Below are positions 32,707 through 43,508 of a DNA stretch of 64,000 bases, piece after piece. This stretch comes from Microdochium bolleyi (Eukaryota > Ascomycota > Sordariomycetes > Xylariales > Microdochiaceae), in the NCBI GenBank assembly GCA_001566295.1, contig KQ964253.1, forward strand, positions 868,001-932,000. The letters are read 5' to 3'. Every line of letters begins with the position of its first letter. Positions within the stretch are counted from its first letter, which is position 1. The notes under the pieces were generated by a model. That model did no database searches. It was not told the DNA's origin and saw only the letters and a program-made list of their open reading frames with translations. Position numbers and translations under genes: made by a program.

Positions 32707-35700
32707 GATGAGGACAAGGTCCCACAAACCTCGGAAGGACCTCACTTGACGGTATGAGTCGAGTTCGTGGTGAATTTTCAAGATTTTCGTTGAACACAAG
32801 CAGCCGGGTGAGACGCGGAAACCAATCAAGTGTCTTGCCAGCCTGTCGATCTATTTGTAAAATTATCGTGATGCCCGGTTCAAAATAGGCTTCATGTGAC
32901 CAGATCGGGAGCTCTGGTGAGACAAAAGATCGTGCTTCGGAACTCTATGTCGCCTGGCAAACGAAAGCTTGCTTGTCGTGAAAGTGAGTCGCCCCGCTGA
33001 CAACGTGGACTAGACGCCGTGTGGGGAAACAATGTTGAGAGATAGTCGTGTCGCTGCTGCCGATCCCTTTGGTATTGATGTACAATGCTAGCCCGGAAGC
33101 ATACTTGTGCATAAAAGATCATAAAACCAGAGGCTGTGGAGTGGGCACCTCGGAGAGGCTACTTCACTCTGGAGTCGGCTAGTGGAAGATTCGACGCAGG
33201 AAGATCTTGCAAGGAGCCAGTGCTTCGCTTGAGTCTTGACCGGCGCCGGTGAGTTCTTTGTGAGGATTGTCGTTGATTGTCTCGTTGGTACAGTGCCATA
33301 CAAAACTGGCCTGAGAGTTCTCAGGCTCGAGCGATCTGATGTTGCAGGAATGCCGGGCTACTTTGGTACTGATATAACAATGACAAGTGACTTCGTGGTA
33401 GAGACGATGTACACCCATGTCTTCTGACATGTCACACATGAACCACGGTTGCCAACTTGTAGGTAATGTAAAATGTGCGCAAAAGGCATGGGCGCGGTAA
33501 TGCGAGCAGGCCTGCAGTGGCGTAGTCCACCGGGTCGGACAATATCGCACATTCTTCAGGTGGCAATAAAAGACAAAGAAGCAAGACCTGGGGTCCTCCA
33601 TGTCGCAAGGAGTCCACAACCCTCGTCTTGTGGACATGATAGCAGCCTGCTAACCCTAGGGTAGCATTGTATACTCGTGCCACACCAAAGATCGATTGTC
33701 TGCGGCGAGTTCCGAACTACCGTCGGGCCAGTAAGCAGCCAGTGTAAATCATGGTTCATGCGAGGCCGTCGCCTGTACGGCCCGACGTGAGCATGACAGT
33801 GGAGACAGGCCGGGGAAAAAGACATGAGCTGAACGCGGAGGACGCGGCCCCTGAGGCAAGTCGAGCGCCACAATCGGATGCTAAAGGAGCTCATGACAGA
33901 CGACCCATAACCAAGGCGACTGTGAAAGTGAGACATTTGTGTCAGGGTGCAGTCGTGAATGCAGTCTTCCCAAAGACGGACCAAAATAGCCCGTCGTGGC
34001 TGACTCGCCTTGGAGATGTGGAGGTCGACTTGTGACAACATGTAGACAACGAGTAAGCCATTGTCTTGGCAGCTCTACAAAGTAATTCCGCATCTGGCAC
34101 GAAGAACGAAATTTGTGTACTGACGTGAAAAGCCTCGGACGGCAGTATCAGGCCACCTCTTTGGAAAGCGTGTTCATCGCTGCGACCCTGGACACTGATC
34201 GACGAACTGCCAGATCGCAGGGTGCGGAACAGCAGCACAGGTACGTGTACGGAGTGTGTCTGGGGAGTGGAGAGCGCTGGGCCGCTGAGGGGTGTCTCAC
34301 TTGACTCTTGCTTCTACTTCTGACAGATCTGCTCGGCAGCTCAGCCGTGTGCAGGCCGGTTGAGTACACCCAGCAAGAAGAACAAAGAGACGAATAACAT
34401 GATTAGTGGTGGTCCGGGGGGGGGGGGGGGGGGCGCTACTGCAGCATCACCACGCCAAGCTCGTTCTCAATGCCCAATCCGACAGTGTGCTCCGTTGGCA
34501 TCGTTTCACGAGAGGAGAAATCCTTGCTTTGTTCTTGGGCGTAGCTCGTACCCGTGGCTTTTGCGCGACTTCGGCAGGGCCGCAAGACATGAAATAATGG
34601 TGACGCGAGAGCCCGCCTGAGTTAGCGTGGTGGTCTGCTAGGGGCGCAGGGGTTGAGCATGCGTGTTCGCTTTGCTTTTTTCCCTCATGCCTTAACATTG
34701 GCTGGGGACGGCAGGAGCAGGGAGGTGAAAGCAGCCTGCCGCGTTGTAACCCTTCCGGCATGTTCGCGGCTGGCAACAGGTTCGGTAACGCAGATCCCAG
34801 CCGAACAGGGTGCTTCGTGGCAGAGCTGACCATGGCGCTGGGCCGGACCTGTCCCTGAAGATCACCATGCTGTGCAATGCTGAAGATCTCCTGTCCAAGA
34901 CCATCAGCTAGCGCTATGCCGTTCCTCTGCTAGGCTAAGCGTACTTTAAGATCCTCGGGGTAAGCATTCAACTGGCGGGCCGGCCCCTGCGTAGATCATG
35001 CCAATGCTTGCTCGGCAAGATCCTCGGGAAACCGGAACCCGAGGGAGTGACCTCGTGCCTTGCTCGGGTAATTCAAACCAAAGTTCGGATGGGGAAAAAG
35101 AAAAAGTTCGTGGCCGGGCGGCCAATGAGGCAGGTATCACGAGTGATTTGGTTCAATACTGCAAACAATGAGGCTTGCCGAGGATGAAGGACGGCTGGGT
35201 GTCAGTTGCTGTTGTCGTTGGGCGAGCGAGGTCTAGACCATGGCAGCGGACAGCCTGTCTTGCATGATGCTGCTTCCAACGGTGAGGACTTCGCCGTGCA
35301 TGCATGTACCGCGCTCGCCTGGCCCTGATAGCAGCCACCCAAGCCAGTCGGAACGGTCCCTGGACTAAACTCGTTCGAGGCCGAAGCGCGAGACATCTCG
35401 CTTCGGCACCCATCTTCGCCATGCTCGGCCTCACACCGTCAGCTGCGCCGGATGGTCACTCTCGGATGGCAACCCAGCTCCAAGTACCCGCGCTAGGTAC
35501 TGCATTTGCCATCTTGGGTTGTATTGGCCGAATGCGTACATCTGCACACAAGGACTCCGAGCTCCTCCATGTGTAAAGACCTGCATGCCGAGCTGAGCGT
35601 AGTGGTTGTGTGACAAAGTTTCTATTTCCAGGCATCTTCGCAACCATTCTCTTGAGCAGGCAATCTTGCCGGAGTCTCGACCTTCCTCTTCCTGAGCGTT

Positions 35701-35809
35701 CACAGGCCTGAGACATCAGGTCATAATTGATATATCTCTGCCACTTGACACCCTCTATACGGAGACGTTCATACGCTCAAGCACACCCAGACCACAAGCA
35801 TCAATCACC
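32707..35809. other. 3.1 kb gene-free region
   Basis: The left edge is the P450 promoter and the right edge the hydrophobin promoter. No coding frame was recognised. An 18-base G-run is at 34416-34433. Confidence 0.5.
34416..34433 (+). repeat. G18 homopolymer
   Basis: Eighteen consecutive G residues on the plus strand follow GGTCC. Its true length may be uncertain because sequencing of G-runs is error-prone. Confidence 0.9.
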
Positions 35810-36544
35810 ATGTTGTCCCAACTGACACTCCCGAGCCTCCTCCTTGCCACCTCTCTGCTCTCCGGCTTTCATGGTACCGACAGCAGCATACTCGCCCTAG
35901 CCTCACCGACCCCAGATCCCCACCCAGAGCCGGGCCTCCTCGGCGATCTGGTCGACGGCGTTGTGGGCGGCGTGGGCGGCGTGGTCGGCGGAGTAGTCAA
36001 GCTCGTCGGCCAGCTGCCCCTCAACAGCCCGCCGCCCGACATCCTGTGGACGCCCAACCCGAGCCCGCAGTGCGCGGCCGTCAACGGCGGTGAGCTGACC
36101 TGCTGCCAGGCCACGCTCGCGGGCGACCTGCCGCTCGTCGTATTCCTCGCGAGCACGTACGGGTACACCCTGAATCCGAACAATGTCAATGGCATCTACT
36201 GTAAGTTGTTGTCGTTTTTGTGTACTATCATTCCGCTTGGGCGCGTGATTTCCCCCGGCCTGATGGTGGATCTGCGATGTGAGATCGGGGAGGAATCGCA
36301 ATGCTTACAAATTTATGAATGATGCTAACCTTCCGCTTGCGCAGGTGGCCAGTTCCCAGTGACATCGTGTCCCGGGGTGAAACTCTGCTGTCAAGTAACA
36401 GCTCTGGTATGTTCACATCTACTGTCCAGATGTCGTACCATCCTTGTGGCCGAGCACGAACCCGGAGGAAATACTCATGCTGACACGAATTACTTGCCAC
36501 AGAACCCCTTGCTCTCACTGTACTGCCAGGACCCTCCTTTATAG
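35810..36544 (+). CDS. Class I-like hydrophobin
   Basis: Three exons, join(35810..36200, 36345..36406, 36503..36544), give 164 aa. It is a small secreted amphipathic protein expected to coat aerial hyphae and spores. The N-terminus is a signal peptide (LPSLLLATSLLSGF). A Pro-rich linker and a Gly/Val-rich spacer (VDGVVGGVGGVVGGVVKLVG) follow. All eight cysteines are present: 88, 98, 99, 131, 139, 145, 146 and 159. The pattern is C-x9-CC-x31-C-x7-C-x5-CC-x12-C. The long third interval (31) and x5 before the second CC fit class I better than class II. The eight-Cys pattern only appears when both introns are removed, which supports the gene model. The Gly/Val spacer is not typical of short hydrophobins. 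Confidence 0.88.
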
Positions 36545-36909
36545 ATGTGGCAAGTCCGAAGAAAAGTTAGGATGGCTGTTGAGTGTTCACAGAGTGCGCT
36601 CGGCTTCTGGTGCACTGGGTAGCCTCTCGCCATGTCTGGTGTGGGATGTCGTCTTTGAGGGCTTGAATGATAAGGGCGTCAAACTTCGCCCAGTGTATGA
36701 GCTCTTTCCTCTATCTTCGTAACATCCAGATACAATAATGTTACAGTGACAAGACCAACCCTCCGACCACTTCCTTGGCTGTTTTCCCGCCTCCAAATTT
36801 AACAGGTCTAGAGTGCAGCTCCTCTTTTCTCGACCCCGCCACCGCGTTGTTGTACATTTTGAGAAAAGTGTTATATACATGGTTGTGAACGCACTCAATT
36901 GTTGCGTCT
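36545..36909. other. Convergent intergenic space (hydrophobin / COQ1)
   Basis: This is the 3' flank of both neighbouring genes. Nothing else was recognised. Confidence 0.5.
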
Positions 36910-38329
36910 TTATTTGTTCCGCTTTAGCGTCTTCATCGCCATCTCGATGAGCCCGTCCTTGGCCTCGCTGTCGGGGAAGACGCTGATTGCAGCTATAGCA
37001 CGCTGCGCATAGTCCTCGGCCAGAGCTCTTGTTTGCTCAATGCCGTCTGATTGGAGCACAAGGTCTCGTGCCTAAGGTGCATGATTAGTACTTGTGCATG
37101 TGAGCAGCGTACGAGGGCAACGAATGGCTTACCTTCTCTACATCACCTGGTTGTCCAAACTTCCTCCCGACCAGGGCACCCAGCTCAGGATTGGCTTTCC
37201 ACGCGAAAAGCAAAGGAGCTGTGGCCAGGCCAAGCTCAAGGTCGGCACCAGCAGGCTTTCCTAGGTCTTTTGCAGATCTCGTGTAATCAAGCATATCGTC
37301 CACGAGTTGGAAGGCCAGACCGAGGTTTCTGCCGTACTGGTACGCAGCCTCTACAGTATCGGCGTCGGTTCTGCCGAGAAGGGCGGAAGCTCGACAAGAC
37401 TTTGAGATCAGACTCGCAGTCTTAAGGTATGTCTTCTGCAGATAATACGTGAAGATTTCCTCCGACCACTTCGGGTTGCGCTCGTCACGGGCTGTGTTCT
37501 TAAGTTGCATAAATTCGCCCTCTACCAGGTTGGCGATCACTGTGGCGAGAAGCTCGACAACTTCGACATGCCGTAAGCGTGCGAGCGCGACGGATGCCCG
37601 GCCCAGGAGAAAATCACCAGCCAGGACGGCCATCTTGTTGCCGAATTCAAGGTTTGCTGAAGGCGACCCTCGCCTGGCAACCGAGTGGTCCAGCACATCG
37701 TCGTGCAGGAGCGAGGCAGTGTGGATCAGCTCTGTGATCTCGGCAAGTCGCCTTTGCGCTGGCAGGATATCACTCTCGGTAGATTCGGGATTCGACGAGA
37801 AAGCCGTGAGCGAAGAGGAAGGATTGACATCAGCAAGGACGTTTGTCGGTGATAATGATGTGTTTATGCTAGCATTCGTCTCGGCTGGCGGTGAGTTGGG
37901 AGCTTTGGGGCATAATGACGTCGCCCTCGCCATGAGCAGCACGATCAGCGGCCGAACGTGCTTGCCCTCGGCTTGTGTGTAGTATTTCGCAGCGCGATCG
38001 AGGGACGGGTGCCCAGATCCAAGAAGCTCCCGGATGTTGCCGGTCAGGAACTTCATCTCTTTGGCCACTACCCGCAGAGGGTCGACATGCATATCGTTCT
38101 TTGTGGCTCGCGAAACGACATTTTGCACCATGTTTCCGGCGACGGCAACAGCTGCACCCCATGCTGAAGATCTCCTGGGGGAGCTGTGATATGCTGCGGA
38201 GGGTGAAGGCGCCCGTATCCTGAGATCGAGGAAGTCTGTTCTTGTGTAGTTGGAGGACGATGGAAGGACGGATGGCCTCAGGGCCACATGGGCTTTGGTG
38301 AGCCTAGAGGCTCCATGTCGGCGTAGCAT
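36910..38329 (-). CDS. COQ1: Polyprenyl (hexaprenyl/solanesyl-type) diphosphate synthase, ubiquinone side chain
   Basis: Two exons, complement(join(36910..37071, 37133..38329)), give 452 aa; the 61-nt intron is in phase 0. It is a trans-prenyltransferase that builds the ubiquinone tail on the matrix side of the mitochondrial inner membrane. The N-terminus is Arg/Ser-rich like a mitochondrial presequence. The first aspartate-rich motif is DDVLD (210-214) in HTASLLHDDVLDHS, with GSPSANLEFGNKMAVLAGDF after it. The second is DDMLD (344-348) in LAFQLVDDMLDYT. The final exon carries the C-terminal helix ending KTLKRNK. A low-complexity insertion (about residues 141-190, Ser/Asn/Pro-rich) precedes the first motif. 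The chain length of the product cannot be read safely from sequence. Confidence 0.94.
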
Positions 38330-39074
38330 CTCGCTTGCTGGGCCAGGATGGCTTGGCCGAGTCGAATCGAGAATGTGACGTCAATTCGAGTATTCGAAGC
38401 TGTGTGCGGGACAAATCGTAGCTCTCTACCCGGCGTTGTGTGATTGAGTGCACTCGTCGTCCGAAGCGGTCGCTGATGCCACACAGCGCGATATTGTGGT
38501 CGTTCTCGTGAAATCGTAAGTGCCGGTATGGCCTTCTCCGGAGAACTGACGGAGGATAGTGCTGTGTTGAATGTGTCCGTGGGCTGTTTTTGGGTGAGAG
38601 AAATGCCACTGGAGCAGTCCGATGCGATCCGAAAAAAACGATGGCGCTTTCCAATCCATCGAGAACCTAATCCCTGCAGATACTCCCACGCAGATCGACC
38701 TATTGGTGGGAGCCCCGAATGTACCAGTACATATACCCCTCCATCTTCTGCTGGCTGCCACACTCCAAAATGACCTCTACGTTGCCAGTGCGTTGTAGCA
38801 TGGTGCCATTTCTCGTGGCAAGAATGCGGAGTATTAGCAGAGCAATCGTGGCTGTCGCGTCGCTTTATCCTTAAAGCAGCAATCCGGGCTCGGGTGTCGA
38901 TTGCTTCTGCGAGGCTTCAATGTACCTGTACTTCATCGTCCCCAGCTAGCGGCTTTGCCAGGTTCCTCTATCGGAGTCGCCCAGCACACCTAAAGCTTGC
39001 ATTCCGTCGCAGGCATCAGCATTCCGAACCTGCATCCTCCCCATGGGGATGCAACAACCCCAAACAGCAGCAGG
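38330..39074. other. Divergent promoter between COQ1 and VMA12
   Basis: This 745-bp region separates two divergently transcribed genes. Short open frames here lack coding character. Confidence 0.5.
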
Positions 39075-39987
39075 ATGGTCCTACTCACAATGACAGCCTC
39101 CGTTGTGGAGGCGTTGCAGATCACCAACATTGCGACACTCACTGCAACGAAGGACACCAGCGACGAAGCATCGCGCGAGCCAACCTTGAGCAGTCCTGCA
39201 GTTGGCAACCCAATCAGCCATGGGCAGATCATCAGCTTGCACAATCATCTCAGACCGACAGACAAGGATCGCTTCACCCTCGAGAGCCTGCTGCGCGGTG
39301 CTTCGGTCTATGTCCCGCCGCCGCCACCGAAAGCTGAGCCCGTAAGTCGGCTTGCGCCCAACGACCAAGTGCACCCGCCATGAACTGACTTATGCATTAC
39401 TGCACCAGACCGAGGAGTACAAGGCATTGATGGCCCGTCTCCGCCGCGACGAAGAAGAACGAACGTATGAGCGACTCATTCAAAAGCCCGGAGCGACACG
39501 CGAAACATTTTCACATCGATTCCCCGGCGCCTCCATGGGCACGGCGCATGCTTTCGCCGAGATCAACCGTCCGCGCAAGGCCGACGACATCGACGACGAC
39601 TTCGAGTTCGGCGACGCGCAGAGACAGGTCACGTTGATATTCAATTTCCTCGTCAGCATCTTCGGCGTTGGAGGGGCGCTGTGGATGCTTGCGAAGTGGT
39701 GGAGCACGCCAGCGCGGCTGTTTCTTGCACTGGGCGGCAGCATAGTCGTCGCTATCGCTGAGGTCATCGTGTATTCGTTGTTCAACTGGCGCATGATTGA
39801 AGGCGGCAGGAGGGAGAAGAGGAAGAAGGAGGAAAAAGAGATCCTGTCAACGTGGGTGATCGGAGGTCAGGATGAGGATACACCTGCGGCAGCCGTACAC
39901 ACACTAGATGGGCCGACAGAGAGAGCCACCGGCATAGACTCGGCAAATCATGTCAGGAAACGTTTAATAGACGTAGGTAACGCCTAG
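39075..39987 (+). CDS. VMA12: V-ATPase assembly factor Vma12 (TMEM199 family)
   Basis: Two exons, join(39075..39341, 39409..39987), give 281 aa; the 67-nt intron is in phase 0. Vma12 (Vph2) is an ER membrane protein that with Vma21 and Vma22 assembles the V0 sector of the vacuolar ATPase. The family core TEEYKALMARLRRDEEERTY begins exactly at exon 2. It is followed by FGDAQRQVTLIFNFLVSIFG. Two membrane helices (NFLVSIFGVGGALWMLAKWW and LALGGSIVVAIAEVIVYSLF) form a hairpin. The C-terminus is charged and cytosolic (EGGRREKRKKEEKE). The start was set at 39075, the first ATG in the frame; upstream the frame stays open only through a TTG. Confidence 0.92.
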
Positions 39988-40391
39988 CACGGCATAATCA
40001 GAATTCCAGGGACGCAAGACTGGAAACTCACTCCGCATGTCGCGATTGTGCCCCACCCCATCTGAGCTGCCTTGACGGCCACCAGCATCAGGCCCCACTT
40101 TGTTCGCAATTAAGCATCGACGCGTCTCGCACAACGCCAACGCGTCTTTCCAATTCATGGTACACATCGCGAACAACATCAGGCATTCTTACCAGCTCAG
40201 CAATCCGCAGCAAGGTTTAGAGCGCAGCTCTCGTTTCGTTCAATCCTCTGCCTTCAATCAGAGACGAGATTTCGAAGAATTGGAACTGCTACGAGGCGAC
40301 ACACACTAGTCAGCACAACAACCAACACAAGGAAGCCCGCACTCTAGACTCCTCCCACCAGGATTCCTGGCTTGTAGCAACTGTACGGAGC
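39988..40391. other. Intergenic between VMA12 and the ECO1-type gene
   Basis: This is the 3' flank of VMA12 and the promoter of the ESCO-type gene. No coding frame was recognised. Confidence 0.5.
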
Positions 40392-41396
40392 ATGACTTCC
40401 TCCACGCAGGTCCGCAGGTGAGCCGAGCCGAATTTGGTCTCGCGCAATCCATATTCTGTGTGCTGACAACCCTACAGACGGCCTCTGCGAACGTACGGCC
40501 GCCAGGCAGTCCCTCTTGGCGCTACAGCTTCAGATACGCCCGAGAATCCGCCTGCAAAGAGACGACGCGTCGGTGAGGTGAGCGACAGCAGCCTGCGGGA
40601 GTCTGACCCGAGCAAGGGTCCAGAAGCGACGTCCAGAGAACGCACTGTAACCACCGCGGCAGTACATACACAAAAGCAACAGACTCAACAGCAGACCCTG
40701 AGTCTCGAGAAACGGCCATCACTGCCAGCAGCACAAGCCCCGAGCTTGCCATCAGCTTCCACCACGCGCAAGGCGACGATAACGAGTTACTTCAGAGTAG
40801 TGCCACATCTCAAATCGGACTCGTCGAGTTGTTCAGAGGATGTGACAAGTAGCACTCCTCCCGCTGTTGTCGTGGCCACGAGCTCGCCATCATCACCTCC
40901 AACAATCGGGCGTCAGCTGGAAGAGTCAAGAGCCAAGAGGAAACCGCGCCGACTAACGACCAAGACGAAACCTCGCACCTACGCTGCCAACGCGAGCGAC
41001 GACGAAGAGGAAGATGGCCGGGACGATGACGGAAATCAGATGAGCACAAGAAGGGGAAAAAAGGGTGCAGTGCTCCCAGCGGCACAGGTGGATGCAAGCG
41101 TCATGGCCGCAACGAGTCTATCTTCCTTGAACAGTGCATCAGCAGATATGGCCAACATGATGAACGCGGCGGCCAAATCCTCAACTGCGCATCCACAACG
41201 GAGAAAGCAGAGACCGGAAGCGATGATCCAGCAGACGCTCAGCTTGTCCATGTCGGAAAAGGGCTTCACGGAATGCGCGGAGTGCAGCATGCTGTATAAC
41301 CCGCTGCACGAAAAGGATCGGCGGCTTCACGCGCGGCAGCATGCGGTGGTAATGAAGGCCAGGGAGCAGCAGAAGGAGAATGACGGGGATGAGTGA
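40392..41396 (+). CDS. ECO1: ECO1/ESCO-type zinc-finger protein lacking the acetyltransferase domain
   Basis: Two exons, join(40392..40417, 40478..41396), give 314 aa; exon 1 codes MTSSTQVR. The start RRRPLRTYGR and the PPAKRRRV patch are typical of fungal Eco1 N-termini. A PIP-box-like segment (KATITSYF, Lys in place of the first Gln) could bind PCNA. Near the C-terminus is the ESCO C2H2 zinc finger: Cys275 and Cys278 in TECAECSMLYNP, His293 and His297 in RLHARQH, preceded by MIQQTLSLSMSEKG. In Eco1 an acetyltransferase domain of about 150 residues follows and acetylates Smc3 to establish cohesion. Here the protein stops 17 residues after the finger, and nothing like that domain follows in the next 400 bases. 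The name rests on the N-terminal half only. Confidence 0.8.
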
Positions 41397-41813
41397 GAGA
41401 TTATGGCACGTGGGAGGGACTGTGGGAGACCACAGGATGTCGAGACTACTGACCACCAAGATGCGGGATGGGCAGATAATGAACGTGTTGGCAGAATGTG
41501 CTAGTATTGTAGTCCTTGAGCTTTGAAGATACCCCCAGCTTGAATTGATTCTGATTTGGCTTCCATATCCTTTGCTCTGCCAGGTCTGGAACACCATCAG
41601 GTGGCGAGAGTCACACGGCCTCGGCTGCCCCGTGGATATGATAAACTCGACACCTCTACCCACCAAGAGCATCTGGAGCAGAAACATCACAAAGATCTCC
41701 TTGATTCTTCGACTTGGCACTTTTTTGACCCATTTCCCAAGAAACCACCGAGAACGCCAAACTCTATAAACATAACCCAGAAGCCAATGATCCAGCATGG
41801 AAACCACCTTCCT
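41397..41813. other. Convergent intergenic space
   Basis: This is the 3' flanks of the ESCO-type gene and GH125. No acetyltransferase motif and no other feature was seen. Confidence 0.5.
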
Positions 41814-43508
41814 TCAACCAACAGCCTCCACCGTGCCCGGCGGCGCCGTCGACTGCGGCAGCGCTCCCTCGCCGACGAGCGGCGGCTGGTAGCTCTCCCT
41901 GAGGAGGTGCGGTTTCCGCGCGTGCAGGTCCATGATCATCTGCCCGAACAGGCCGTTGGCCCATGTGAACCACTCGCGCGTCCACCTGCGCGCGTCGTTG
42001 CTGTCCACGCTCTCGTGGATCAGCCCGAGGCCGTCCGTGCTCGCGAGGATCTCCTTGAGCACGGCGCGGATCTCGTCGTCGTCGTCGCTCGTCATGATCC
42101 GGATGATGCTCGCCATCGGCCACGCCGCGCCGGGCCGGATGTGCGGGGACCCCACGGCGTTGATGACCTTGCCCGCGCACCACCAGGGGTTGCGGCGGCT
42201 GAGGATGAAGCGCCGGGTCGCCTGGTACACCGGGTCGTCGCGGGCCAGGTAGCCGAGGTACGGCGCGGAGAGGAGCGAGGGCACGTTGGCGTCGTCCATG
42301 AGCTGCACGCCGCCGAACCCGTCGACCTCGTACGCGTAGATCATCTCCCCGTCGGGCCCCTTGACGATCCCGTGCTCCTGTATCGCGTCGCGGATCTGCG
42401 CCGCCATGGCGCGCATCTCGTCTGCGAGCCCCGCGGGCGCCCGGGCCAGCTGCGACATGATGTCCGCGCAGAGCGCGAGGTATCGCGAGAGCATCATGTT
42501 GGCGGGGATCTGGTGCTCGAAGGTCGCCGAGTCGTCCGAAGGACGGAACGGGGAGCGCACCATGCCCGTGTCGTTGACGGGCTGGCCAATGCCGTTGTTG
42601 CCGAGCGTCCCGAAGGAGCTCGTGGTCTGCGACTGGAACGTGTATAAGGGCTCCAGCCACTCCCCGTCGGGGCCGTAGGTTGGCTTCTGCATGTCCCGCG
42701 AGGTGTGCAGGATGGACTGGACCGCGTAGATCCACTGGAACTTGTCGAAGAAGGCGGCGTCGCCGGTGGCTTCGTAGTAGTCGTACGAGAGCTGCAGAAA
42801 CCCGCCGAAGTCGTCGAGCTCGAAGTTGCAGGTGAAGACGACGGACGTGTCGTACGGCGGGGTGACGCGGTACCCGCCGCCGCCGCCGCCGGTGTTCATG
42901 CCGGACTCGGGCGGGGGGTGGAAGGCGTTGCAGTAGGGGGACAGCACGAGGTAGCGGGCCTGGAGGTTGATGACGCCACGGAAGACGGTGGCGACATCGT
43001 CGTTGGCGCTGGACAAGATGACCTTGTAGGGAGCAATCTGGTTGGCAGAGTCGCGGATCCACATGGCGTTGATGTCGCCGGTGATGATGAAGGCGAGCTC
43101 CTCATCGGTGTTGTTGGCGGCGTGGCCGCGCCAGCGGACGCAGGTGTCGAGGGTGTTGGGAAAGGTGTTCTCGAAGAGACGGTGCAGATCAAGATCGAAG
43201 ATCTGGCCCTTCATGGTGCGCAGGGTGGCCTCGACGGCGGAGGCGTTGAAGGTGCGGCACTCCGGGCTGGGCCGCTGGTAGGCGAGCTGGTAGGCGAAAG
43301 GGGACAGCGGCTCGTTGCGCTTCTTGGCATGGCTGCTGTAGCCCGGGCAGCTCTCCGGGATGGCATGCTGCGCGCTGTTGGGCGGGTTACTGGCGGCAGC
43401 GTTGGCCGCGTTGACGGCGTTGACGAAGTCGTTGTTCGAGGCCGCGGCCAGTGATGAGAGGATGCCGAGGCCCACGAGCAGGCTAGCGGCGAGGGGCGGC
43501 ACGAGCAT
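41814..43508 (-). CDS. Exo-alpha-1,6-mannosidase, glycoside hydrolase family 125
   Basis: A single exon of 564 aa. The frame continues six codons upstream to a GTG, but the first ATG (43508) gives a proper signal peptide (MLVPPLAASLLVGLGILSSL). This is the GH125 family (formerly DUF1237 / meiotically up-regulated gene 157). These enzymes remove terminal alpha-1,6-linked mannose from fungal mannans and N-glycans. Conserved blocks include ITGDINAMWIRDSANQIAPY, the (alpha/alpha)6 segment DDFGGFLQLSYDYYEATGDA, LMDDANVPSLLSAPYLGY, GAAWPMASIIRIMTSD, and LIHESVDSNDARRWTREWFTWANGLFG-type sequence near the end. It is expected to be secreted or to sit in the Golgi lumen. No truncation was seen. Confidence 0.95.
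   Translation of the reverse strand: MLVPPLAASLLVGLGILSSLAAASNNDFVNAVNAANAAASNPPNSAQHAIPESCPGYSSHAKKRNEPLSPFAYQLAYQRPSPECRTFNASAVEATLRTMKGQIFDLDLHRLFENTFPNTLDTCVRWRGHAANNTDEELAFIITGDINAMWIRDSANQIAPYKVILSSANDDVATVFRGVINLQARYLVLSPYCNAFHPPPESGMNTGGGGGGYRVTPPYDTSVVFTCNFELDDFGGFLQLSYDYYEATGDAAFFDKFQWIYAVQSILHTSRDMQKPTYGPDGEWLEPLYTFQSQTTSSFGTLGNNGIGQPVNDTGMVRSPFRPSDDSATFEHQIPANMMLSRYLALCADIMSQLARAPAGLADEMRAMAAQIRDAIQEHGIVKGPDGEMIYAYEVDGFGGVQLMDDANVPSLLSAPYLGYLARDDPVYQATRRFILSRRNPWWCAGKVINAVGSPHIRPGAAWPMASIIRIMTSDDDDEIRAVLKEILASTDGLGLIHESVDSNDARRWTREWFTWANGLFGQMIMDLHARKPHLLRESYQPPLVGEGALPQSTAPPGTVEAVG

Noticed and set aside
41556..42647. 363-codon plus-strand open frame
   Set aside because: It is antisense to the GH125 gene, with the biased composition of a shadow and no recognisable domain.
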